Assembly: GCA_021816565.1 (NCBI GenBank)
Contig: JAKAXN010000088.1
Span: 1-13,674 of the forward strand
Length of the DNA stretch: 13,674 bases
Origin: Actinomycetes bacterium
GTDB taxonomy: Bacteria; Actinomycetota; Acidimicrobiia; Acidimicrobiales; Palsa-688
Direction: 5' to 3'
Shown: positions 6,835 to 12,794 of the stretch, piece after piece
Layout: every line of letters starts with the position of its first letter
Position numbering within the stretch: the stretch's first letter is position 1
Position numbers and translations under genes: made by a program
Notes under the pieces: model-generated
The model's database searches: none
What the model saw: only the letters and a program-made list of their open reading frames with translations
What the model was told of the DNA's origin: nothing

Positions 6835-7869
6835 TCAGTCGGGGACGGCCATCCCCGACGGGCGGGGCCGCGACGGGCTGGGAGCGCCGAGCGCCCCGGC
6901 GCCGGCGACCGGTTCGGGAGGCCCGGGCGCCCGGGCCCCCGGGACCGCCCCGACCCCGGAAGCCGCTCCACCGCCGGTGACCGGTTCGGGCCCGTCCGTG
7001 GGAGCTGCGCCCGCCCCGGGGTTGGCCGGCTCGGCCACCAGGGCCTTCCACGAAGTCCAGGCCGTCTCGATGGCGTCGAGCCGGGCGGTAGCGGCGTGGC
7101 GGACCCGGGCGGCCACCGCCCCCACGATCACGTTGGCCAGGGCCACACCGCCCACCATGCTGTCGAACGGCCCCACCCCCCGGGCCGAGAAGAAGAACGT
7201 CCCGCCGGCCATCCGGGCCAGCGGGGAGAGGGGCCCGTCGGTGATGGCCAGCACCTCGGCTCCCAACGACGACGCCCAGCCCACCGCCGAAGCCAGGGCC
7301 CGCTCGTAGCGGTGGATGTCGATGGCCACCACCACATCGCGCGCCGACAGGTCGGCCAGGGACCGTCCGATGGCCAGCTCCGAGCCGGTGAGGAGCGTGA
7401 CGCCGGGCCGGAGTTGGCCGAGCAACGTGGCCAGCACCGTCCCGATGGGGGCGGTCAGCTCCCCCGGGTAGATCCACACCCGCCGGTCGGGGTCACCCAA
7501 CAGCTCGGCCGCCCGTTCGACGGCCTCGCGGCTCAGGTTGTGGAAGGTGGAGCTGACATTGTGCAGCTCGCCCGCCTGGATGCGGCCGACCAGGTCGTCG
7601 GGCATGTGCTGGCGGATGCGGTCACGGGCCGGTCCCAGCCGCAGGGCCAGCTCGGCCTGGACGTCGGCCTGCAGCCCGACGAAGCCGTCGTAGCCCAGCT
7701 TGGTGGCCAGGCGGACCACCGAGGGCCCGCTGGTGCCGGCCCGCTGGGCCACCTGGGCCACGGTTCCGAAGGCGATGATCTGGGGCTCGTCGGCCAGGAC
7801 GGCGGCGATCTTGCGTTCGGTGACGGTCAGCCGGTCGGCGTGGGCCATGATCCTGTCAACGACGCTCAT
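6835..7869 (-). CDS. MurR/RpiR-family transcriptional regulator with SIS domain
   Basis: RpiR-type regulators bind DNA through an N-terminal helix-turn-helix and sense phosphosugars through a SIS domain. Here residues 1-75 give the HTH_6 domain: LTVTERKIAAVL, GTVAQVAQRAGTSGPSVVRLATKLGYDGFVGL. After a linker, residues about 128-255 form the SIS domain: RRVWIYPGE, DVVVAIDIHRYERALASAV, GAEVLAITDG, then a strand GGTFFFSA. About 65 residues beyond the SIS domain are Pro/Gly/Ala-rich and disordered, making 344 aa against a more usual 280-300. The start ATG 7869 has no SD (the minus strand reads GTCCTCCT just upstream). A 9-bp copy of the start region (ATGAGCGTC) lies 28 bp upstream. The target genes are unknown; it is third in a same-strand set after the murA-type and thioesterase genes. 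The effector is not predictable. Confidence 0.9.
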   Translation of the reverse strand: MSVVDRIMAHADRLTVTERKIAAVLADEPQIIAFGTVAQVAQRAGTSGPSVVRLATKLGYDGFVGLQADVQAELALRLGPARDRIRQHMPDDLVGRIQAGELHNVSSTFHNLSREAVERAAELLGDPDRRVWIYPGELTAPIGTVLATLLGQLRPGVTLLTGSELAIGRSLADLSARDVVVAIDIHRYERALASAVGWASSLGAEVLAITDGPLSPLARMAGGTFFFSARGVGPFDSMVGGVALANVIVGAVAARVRHAATARLDAIETAWTSWKALVAEPANPGAGAAPTDGPEPVTGGGAASGVGAVPGARAPGPPEPVAGAGALGAPSPSRPRPSGMAVPD

Positions 7870-7879
7870 AGGAGGACAC

Positions 7880-7897
7880 TCACGGGTAGACGCTCAT
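7880..7897 (-). CDS. Possible five-codon leader ORF before the RpiR gene
   Basis: ATG at 7897 reads MSVYP then TGA, ending 10 nt before the RpiR start. Its first nine bases duplicate the first nine of the RpiR coding sequence. It lacks an SD. It could feed reinitiation at the SD-less RpiR start, or be just a by-product of a local duplication. Confidence 0.2.
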   Translation of the reverse strand: MSVYP

Positions 7898-7960
7898 CGC
7901 AGCGGGTACTTCCGGATCGCGAAGCCTAGGCGGCGGAGGCGCGCTCGAACGGGTTCACAC

Positions 7961-8740
7961 TCAGCGTTCGGTGACGAGCAGCGATTGGATGGATCGCCCG
8001 ACCGGGCCGACCGCGTCGAATATGGCGCTCTCCGCCTGGCCGAAGCCGGTGCCCGACAGGCGGGAGACGACGTCGAAGCCGACCCAGTCGCCCTCCGGCA
8101 CCCGGGCCAGGGCCACCGTCAGGTCCGGGTTGATGAAGGTGTGGTGGTCGAATTCCAGCACCCGGCTGACGCCGTTGCCGAAGTCGGCGGCGGCCACCGT
8201 CCGCTGCAGCGGCGACGGCTCGATGCCCTCGACCACGGGCACCAGGAGCCGGGTCCACATGGTCACCGGCCCGGTGTCGTCCCAGCTGCCGGCTGTGAAG
8301 CGGAGGTCGACGGCCTCGGCGAAGGCCGTCCGGCGGGCCACGTTGGACGGGGGCGCCCCGGCGGCGGGAGGCGGGGCCGGGGGAGCGGCCGCCTCCACCG
8401 GCACGTCCATCGACGCGGTGCGGATCCGCAGGCCCCGGGCCCGGGCCACCTCCTGGTCGGCGCAGTGCATGGCCGCCTCGACCAGCTGCACGTTGCGCCC
8501 CGGGCGCACCACCGCCGAGGTGATGGTGAGCGGCGACAGAGGGACCGGCCGGAGCAGCTCGACGGTGACCCGCACGACCTGCACCGCCACGTCGTCGAAG
8601 CGGGGATCGGCGGCGGTCTCGAGGGCCCCGGCGAGCAGGGCCGAAACCGGGCCGCCGTGCTGGGCGTCAGGCGACCACGGGCCGACGCACAGAGGTCCGG
8701 GCAGATAGGCGGTCCCGTCGAATGTGTACAGAGCGGACAA
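7961..8740 (-). CDS. Acyl-CoA thioesterase-like protein (double hotdog, TesB/4HBT_3 type)
   Basis: The 259-aa protein has the tandem hotdog layout of TesB-like thioesterases, which hydrolyse acyl-CoA to free acid and CoA. The first hotdog, residues about 1-112, contains FDGTAYLPGPLCVGPWSPDAQHGGPVSALLAGALE with the GG turn before the hotdog helix. A Pro/Ala linker spans about 117-132. The second hotdog, residues about 145-259, ends with the family-typical block FINPDLTVALARVPEGDWVGF then SGTGFGQAESAIFDAVGPVGRSIQSLL, where Asp and Gln are in the usual catalytic positions. The start is TTG 8740, 10 nt after the murA-type stop, with a weak GGGG upstream; translational coupling is likely. The RpiR gene follows 91 bp downstream on the same strand. 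The acyl substrate cannot be read from sequence. Confidence 0.88.
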   Translation of the reverse strand: MSALYTFDGTAYLPGPLCVGPWSPDAQHGGPVSALLAGALETAADPRFDDVAVQVVRVTVELLRPVPLSPLTITSAVVRPGRNVQLVEAAMHCADQEVARARGLRIRTASMDVPVEAAAPPAPPPAAGAPPSNVARRTAFAEAVDLRFTAGSWDDTGPVTMWTRLLVPVVEGIEPSPLQRTVAAADFGNGVSRVLEFDHHTFINPDLTVALARVPEGDWVGFDVVSRLSGTGFGQAESAIFDAVGPVGRSIQSLLVTER

Positions 8741-8750
8741 AGGTGCCCCG

Positions 8751-10049
8751 TCAGCTGGTCCTGAGGTCCAGACCGAGGGCGCGGAGCTGGTCGGCCGGGC
8801 GGTGGTAGCCCCGCTCGAGGTGGTGGACGCCCCGCAGGACGGAGGGCCCCTCGGCGGCCGCCGCGGCGATGACGCTGGAGAATCCGGCCCGCACGTCGGG
8901 GATCTCGACCTCGGCGCCGCGCAGCTTCGACACGCCGCGAACCACCGCCGAGTGCAGGTAGCTGGTCTCGTGGAACCGGCATGCCGAGCCCCCCAGGCAG
9001 GTCGTGAACAGCTCGATCTCCCCTCCCATCTTCTGCAGGGCCGGGACGTACACGAAGCGGTCCTCGTAGACGGTCTCGTGGAGGACCGACATCCCCTCCG
9101 CCTGGGTGAACAGCACCATCAACGGGGTCTGCCAGTCGGTCATGAAGCCGGGGTGCACGTCGGTCTGCACGGCCGCCGCCCGCAGGCCGTTGGGGGCCGA
9201 CGCGGTCATGGCGACCTCGTCCACCACCACCGACGCACCCATGCGCATCAGCGTGGTTATGGCCGTCACCAGGCGGTCCTGGCGGCAGCCCACCACCCGT
9301 ACCTCGCCTCCGGTGATGAGCCCGGCTACCAGGTAGCTGAACGCCTCGTTGCGGTCGCCCTGCAGACGGGTGCGGGCCCCTCTCAGCCTGGGTACACCCT
9401 CGATGACGATGCGGCGGTCGGGTTGCAGCTCGATGCGGGCCCCCATCCGCTGGAGGAAGAGGGCCAGCTCGAGGACCTCGGGCTCGGTGGCGGCGTTGCG
9501 GATCACCGTCTTGCCCTCGGCCATGGCCGCGGACAGCAGCGCCGACTCGGTCGCCCCCACGCTCGGGTAGGGAAGCTCGATGATGGCCCCCCGCAGACGG
9601 CTGCAGCGGGCCGCGATCCCCTCGGGGGTCACCTCGACCTCGGCGCCGAGGGCCCGCAGCAGCTCGACGTGGAAGTCCACGGGGCGACCCCCCAGCTGGT
9701 CGCCGCCGACCCGCGGGACGAACGCCTCGCCGGTCAGGTGCAGCAGCGGACCGAGCAGCAGGACCGGGATCCGGTTGAGCCCGCTGAAGCGCAGCGGGAC
9801 CGACGGCACCGCGGCGGCCGGCGGTTGGACGGTTATGGAATCGCCGTCGCGTTCGACCGAGGCGCCCACTGCGGTGAGGATGCCGGCGGTGATGTCCACG
9901 TCGCCCACCTCGGGGACGTTGGAGATGGTGCTCGGGCCCTCCCCGAGGAGGGCCGCGACCATGTGCTTGGTCACCGCGTTCTTCGACCCTCGCACCTGGA
10001 CCTCACCGCGGAGAGGTCCGGACGGCTCGATCATCCAGGCGTCGGACAC
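8751..10049 (-). CDS. murA: UDP-N-acetylglucosamine 1-carboxyvinyltransferase (MurA-type enolpyruvyl transferase), Cys-to-Asp variant
   Basis: MurA transfers enolpyruvate from phosphoenolpyruvate to UDP-GlcNAc, the first committed step of peptidoglycan synthesis. The 432-aa protein shows GSKNAVTK (Lys23-Asn24), the loop VGGDQLGGRPVDFH (116-127), the HPGFMTDWQTPL block with the catalytic-type Asp, VPDVRAG-like IPDVRAG (equivalent of Arg371) and RGYHR (Arg397). The loop residue equivalent to E. coli Cys115 is Asp117, the substitution known to give fosfomycin insensitivity in M. tuberculosis MurA. It also differs from textbook MurA in having SGLNRIPVLLLG where MRAS is usual, and an insertion near LGGSACRFHETSYLHS, so it may be a divergent paralogue. 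It is GTG-started with TAGCCT 8 nt upstream and no SD, suggesting a leaderless mRNA. The thioesterase gene follows after 10 bp. Confidence 0.88.
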   Translation of the reverse strand: MSDAWMIEPSGPLRGEVQVRGSKNAVTKHMVAALLGEGPSTISNVPEVGDVDITAGILTAVGASVERDGDSITVQPPAAAVPSVPLRFSGLNRIPVLLLGPLLHLTGEAFVPRVGGDQLGGRPVDFHVELLRALGAEVEVTPEGIAARCSRLRGAIIELPYPSVGATESALLSAAMAEGKTVIRNAATEPEVLELALFLQRMGARIELQPDRRIVIEGVPRLRGARTRLQGDRNEAFSYLVAGLITGGEVRVVGCRQDRLVTAITTLMRMGASVVVDEVAMTASAPNGLRAAAVQTDVHPGFMTDWQTPLMVLFTQAEGMSVLHETVYEDRFVYVPALQKMGGEIELFTTCLGGSACRFHETSYLHSAVVRGVSKLRGAEVEIPDVRAGFSSVIAAAAAEGPSVLRGVHHLERGYHRPADQLRALGLDLRTS

Positions 10050-10057
10050 GACGTGGA

Positions 10058-10063
10058 AGGCTA
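10058..10063 (-). promoter_or_regulatory. Candidate -10 element for leaderless murA transcript
   Basis: On the minus strand TAGCCT (10063-10058) matches the actinobacterial TANNNT -10 pattern and lies 8 nt before the GTG start at 10049. The 20 nt before the GTG contain no SD. The same hexamer precedes xseA at a similar distance. No convincing -35 is seen. Confidence 0.45.
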
Positions 10064-10090
10064 CCCGCGCCGGGTGGTCGGTCCGGGTCC

Positions 10091-10109
10091 ACGGGCGCCG
10101 ACTGCCCGT
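10091..10109. repeat. Inverted repeat in the murA/10131 divergent intergenic region
   Basis: ACGGGC at 10091-10096 and GCCCGT at 10104-10109 are perfect inverted copies separated by 7 nt. The site lies between the divergent murA-type gene and the small membrane-protein gene and could be an operator for either, or a chance GC-rich hairpin. Confidence 0.3.
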
Positions 10110-10126
10110 AGCGGGGCCGGGTCTGG

Positions 10127-10132
10127 GACAAT
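10127..10132 (+). promoter_or_regulatory. Weak candidate -10 for the small membrane-protein gene
   Basis: GACAAT is close to the -10 consensus except for the first base and lies 7 nt before an in-frame GTG at 10140. If functional, the transcript would be leaderless from GTG 10140, and the ATG at 10131, which overlaps the hexamer, would not be used. Confidence 0.2.
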
Positions 10133-10478
10133 GGGACCTGTGTCTTTCTCCCTGCAGGTGACCACCGGGGGCCAGTCGGCGACCACCACGGTCACGGCGG
10201 TGCCGGCCGGTGCCGCGCCGGCAAGCGGGGCCCCGCCCACCACCCTGGCCAACCCCAACGGCCCGGGGTCGGTCATCACCGTGGTCGGCAACGGGCCGAA
10301 TGTCCGCGGCAACTTCGTGAGCTCGCAGAGCGACTCTTCCGACCTGTTCGGGATCGTGATCGTCCTGGCGGTCATCTTCGTGTCCATCGCCGCCACTCGG
10401 TGGCTGTTCGGCCGGGAAGGAAAGCGGGGCCGCCGGATGCCGGCCCGCCCTGCTCCGCCACAGGAGAGCGGTCGCTGA
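10131..10478 (+). CDS. Small single-pass membrane protein, 115 aa
   Basis: From ATG 10131 (or GTG 10140, three codons later) the frame encodes an N-terminal 70 residues rich in Thr, Ala, Gly, Pro and Val (SFSLQVTTGGQSATTTV, then VITVVGNGPNVRGNFVSS), one clear membrane helix at about 72-94 (DLFGIVIVLAVIFVSIAATRWLF), and a short basic tail (GREGKRGRRMPAR). The positive-inside rule puts the N-terminal part outside and the tail in the cytoplasm. There is no cleavable signal peptide. Function is unknown and I recognise no family. Upstream of 10131 the same frame stays open far into murA, but that part is antisense and not coding. Its last 107 bp overlap the 3' end of the convergent channel-like gene, including most of the membrane helix's codons. 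Confidence 0.65.
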   Translation: MGPVSFSLQVTTGGQSATTTVTAVPAGAAPASGAPPTTLANPNGPGSVITVVGNGPNVRGNFVSSQSDSSDLFGIVIVLAVIFVSIAATRWLFGREGKRGRRMPARPAPPQESGR

Positions 10479-11511
10479 CCCACGGGGCCGGGGGCGCCTC
10501 CACCAGCCGGGCCAGGCGCAGCACCACCGTGTCGTAGTTGACCCGCCATCCCCGCCAGTCCGCCCACGCCTGATCCCGGTCGGCGACGAGCGGCACCCCG
10601 GCCGCCTCCATCTGGTCCATGGCGGAGTCCCATTCCGCCCGGGAGATGGTGATGGGCCCGTCGGGCGGGGGATCGGGGTCGTACCTGAGCTTGAAACCGT
10701 CGGCGATGCGGCGCAGGGCCAGGAACCCGGCCCGGATGCACAGCTGGGCGTCGGGGTCCACCGGGTGCTCGTCCACGCACGCCACCCAGAACGCCGCGGT
10801 GTCGAGGAGGGCGCCGGCGGCGGTGATCCAGGACCGTTCGGCCTGCGGGGAGCGGAAGAAGGCGAGGATCGGGAAGGTGGTGTGTGATTCCTCGATGTCG
10901 GCGAACCACGCCTCCCACTGGCGCCACAGCTCGGTGAGCTGGTACCGGCGCTCCTCGATCCGGTGGTAGCGGATCAGCATCGTGGTGGCCCGGGGCGGGT
11001 CCCCGGCCCGGACCTGGAGCAGCGTCACCCCGGTCTCGCGGCGGGTGAAGGCGCTGTAGATGGAGGGGAAGTAGGTGATGAACAGCGCCACCAGCAGCAG
11101 CCCGAGTGCCGCCTCGGAGTAGCTGAGCGCCGAAGGCCAGAAGCGGGGGTCGCTCGCCGTCCCGAGGGTCACGATGGACGAACCGGACAGCTGCAGTGAG
11201 GCCGGACCCGACCGTCCGGTGAGGGTGAGGAACATCAGGCCGTAGGCCAGGAACAGGATGGCCAGCCAGCTCATCAGCATGGCCAGCAGGGCGACGGGGG
11301 CCAGCATGGCCATCACCCGGTCACGGTCGTGGTAGGAGCCGGACCGGGACGTCCGCAGCCGGAAGAGCTTCCTCACCGCAGTGGTGGTCACCCGGGGGAT
11401 CAGGTTCTGCGAGGCGCGGGGCAGCACCACCGCCCGGATGGCCGACAGGATGGTGACCGCCACTGCGGCGGCCCCGGCGACGAAGCCGAGGACCTCGAGG
11501 GCCTGGTGCAC
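10372..11511 (-). CDS. Channel-like membrane protein with pore-loop resemblance to two-TM potassium channels
   Basis: The 379-aa protein has an N-terminal helix (about 8-30), a basic loop, a second helix (about 67-97), a short segment LQLSGSSIVTLGTA (106-119) in pore-helix/filter position, and a further helix (about 130-152, EAALGLLLVALFITYFPSIYSAF). TM, pore loop with TLG, TM is the layout of Ion_trans_2 potassium channels, but the GYGD/GFGD filter is absent (TLGTASD), so ion conduction is uncertain. The C-terminal two thirds are soluble, with helices such as RRYQLTELWRQWEAWFADIEE and ITAAGALLDTAAFWVAC. It starts with GTG 11511, 19 nt after the helicase stop, with only a weak SD, and is probably cotranscribed with the helicase. 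The last 35 codons overlap the opposite-strand small membrane gene. Confidence 0.75.
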   Translation of the reverse strand: MHQALEVLGFVAGAAAVAVTILSAIRAVVLPRASQNLIPRVTTTAVRKLFRLRTSRSGSYHDRDRVMAMLAPVALLAMLMSWLAILFLAYGLMFLTLTGRSGPASLQLSGSSIVTLGTASDPRFWPSALSYSEAALGLLLVALFITYFPSIYSAFTRRETGVTLLQVRAGDPPRATTMLIRYHRIEERRYQLTELWRQWEAWFADIEESHTTFPILAFFRSPQAERSWITAAGALLDTAAFWVACVDEHPVDPDAQLCIRAGFLALRRIADGFKLRYDPDPPPDGPITISRAEWDSAMDQMEAAGVPLVADRDQAWADWRGWRVNYDTVVLRLARLVEAPPAPWVSDRSPVAEQGGPASGGPAFLPGRTATEWRRWTRR

Positions 11512-11530
11512 GTGGCTCGCAGGCGGCGGG

Positions 11531-12730
11531 CTAGCCGGCCGGCAGGGAGGCCGGGTCCCAGGTGCTCAGATGGGCCAACCGGGGGTCGTTGGAGAACATC
11601 TCGATGATCGGCGCCGTGGAGAGGCCCAGGCGCTTCTGCATGCGCTCCACCTCCATCTGCTCGTTCCAGAGGACGAGCGTAACGACCAGGCCCTCGCGGC
11701 CGGCCCGGGCGGTGCGGCCCGAGCGGTGCAGGTACGCCTTGTGGTCCTCGGGGGGGTCGAAGTGGATGACCACGTCGATGTCCTCGACGTCGATGCCCCG
11801 GGCCGCCACGTCGGTGGCCACCAGGACCTTGAGACGCCCCTCGGAGAACGCCTTCAGGGCCCGCTCCCGCAGCTGCTGGCGCAGATCCCCGTGGATGGCC
11901 CGGGCGTCCACGCCCTCCTTGCGCAGCGACTCGGTGAGCCGGTCTGCTCCCCGTTTGGTGCGGGCGAAGACGATGGCCCGACTGCCGGCGGAGCAGATGG
12001 CCGCCGTCACCTTCACCTTGTCCATCTGGTGCACCCGGATGAAGCGGTGGGCCATCCCGCTCACCGTGACCGACTCGGAGGCCACCTCGTGGCGTACCGG
12101 GTCGGTCAGCTCGTGTCGGATTAGCCGGTCCACGTCGCCGTCGAGGGTGGCGGAGAAGAGCATGGTCTGGTGGGGGCGGACCAGGTGGCGGAGGATCCAC
12201 TCCACCTGGGGGGTGAAACCCATGTCGGCCATGCGGTCGGCTTCGTCGAGTATCACCATCTCGACGGCGCCCAGGTCGATCTCGCCACGCTGGCGTAGGT
12301 CGATCAGGCGACCGGGGGTTGCGATGGCGGCGTCTATCCCGGCCCGGACCGTCTTGATCTGGGTGTCCATGCTGGTGCCCCCGTAGCACAGACCGAGCGT
12401 CAGGTTGCGGGCCGTGGCCAGCGGTTCGAGGACATCGGCCACCTGGCGGGCCAGCTCCCGGGTGGGGACCAGGATCAGTCCCCGGGGCGGCCGCCCCGGC
12501 TTCGCTCGGTCCCCGGGGCCCAGCCGCTGGAGCATCGGCAGGCCGAATGCCAGGGTCTTGCCGGACCCGGTCTTGGCCTTGCCGCAGACGTCGCGGCCGC
12601 TCAGGGCGTCCGGGATGGTGAGGCTCTGGATCGGGAAGGGCTGGCTTATCCCCGACGCGGAGAGAGCCTCGACCAGGTCTGCTTCGATGCCCAGGGCGTC
12701 GAAGGACCGGGCCGTGTCGTCATTGCTCAA
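11531..12730 (-). CDS. DEAD-box ATP-dependent RNA helicase
   Basis: The 399-aa protein is a two-RecA-domain helicase that unwinds RNA with ATP. All motifs are present: upstream Phe and Q motif (FDALGI, FPIQ, Gln35), motif I AKTGSGKT (52-59), Ia PTRELARQ (89-96), Ib ATPGRL, II DEAD (162-165), III SAT (194-196), IV IVFARTK, V VLVATDVAARGID (302-314) and VI HRSGRTARAG (335-344). Motif I has AKTG where AQTG is commoner. The protein stops soon after the second domain, without the basic C-terminal extension of CsdA/DeaD, so it is a minimal form like RhlE or small DEAD proteins; a specific symbol is not justified. The start is TTG 12730, supported by AGGAG at 12740-12736 with a 5-nt spacer. It is divergent from xseA and followed by the channel-like gene after 19 bp. 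Confidence 0.93.
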   Translation of the reverse strand: MSNDDTARSFDALGIEADLVEALSASGISQPFPIQSLTIPDALSGRDVCGKAKTGSGKTLAFGLPMLQRLGPGDRAKPGRPPRGLILVPTRELARQVADVLEPLATARNLTLGLCYGGTSMDTQIKTVRAGIDAAIATPGRLIDLRQRGEIDLGAVEMVILDEADRMADMGFTPQVEWILRHLVRPHQTMLFSATLDGDVDRLIRHELTDPVRHEVASESVTVSGMAHRFIRVHQMDKVKVTAAICSAGSRAIVFARTKRGADRLTESLRKEGVDARAIHGDLRQQLRERALKAFSEGRLKVLVATDVAARGIDVEDIDVVIHFDPPEDHKAYLHRSGRTARAGREGLVVTLVLWNEQMEVERMQKRLGLSTAPIIEMFSNDPRLAHLSTWDPASLPAG

Positions 12731-12750
12731 GGGTTCTCCTGGCTATTCAT
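12727..12750 (-). CDS. Possible seven-codon leader ORF overlapping the helicase start
   Basis: ATG at 12750 reads MNSQENP and stops at a TGA sharing bases with the helicase TTG start (TTGA overlap). The helicase SD AGGAG lies inside this ORF. A TANNNT hexamer (TAGCAT, 12764-12759) sits 8 nt before its ATG, so it could be translated from a leaderless end and couple to the helicase. Confidence 0.3.
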   Translation of the reverse strand: MNSQENP

Positions 12751-12758
12751 CTCTACCA

Positions 12759-12764
12759 ATGCTA
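12759..12764 (-). promoter_or_regulatory. Candidate -10 element for the helicase transcript
   Basis: TAGCAT on the minus strand (12764-12759) fits the TANNNT pattern. Transcription would start about 8 nt on, near 12751-12750, giving an mRNA of about 20 nt before the TTG start, just enough to include the AGGAG SD. No clear -35 is seen. Confidence 0.4.
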
Positions 12765-12782
12765 AGCGACCCGGGCGGTCGA

Positions 12783-12788
12783 TAGCCT
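12783..12788 (+). promoter_or_regulatory. Candidate -10 element for leaderless xseA transcript
   Basis: TAGCCT fits TANNNT and is 6 nt before the GTG at 12795. There is no SD before that GTG, so a leaderless mRNA starting at the GTG is likely. The hexamer is identical to the one before the murA-type gene. Confidence 0.45.
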
Positions 12789-12794
12789 TAGCCG

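Noticed and set aside
5894..7477. Long minus-strand open frame (527 codons) across the end of the dehydrogenase, the 6468 gene and part of the RpiR gene
   Set aside because: It is antisense to a clearly conserved dehydrogenase and in another frame of the RpiR gene; its product is Arg/Pro/Gly-rich with no domain, as expected for GC-rich shadow frames.
7924..7931. GCCTAGGC palindrome, with minus-strand TAGGCT as a possible -10 for the RpiR gene
   Set aside because: The fit to TANNNT is there but the distance to either ATG is too long for a leaderless start and no -35 is visible; not distinguishable from chance.
8724..10130. Long plus-strand frame upstream of the small membrane-protein gene
   Set aside because: It is antisense to the murA-type gene and the translation is low-complexity His/Arg/Gly-rich; only the part from about 10131 looks like a protein.
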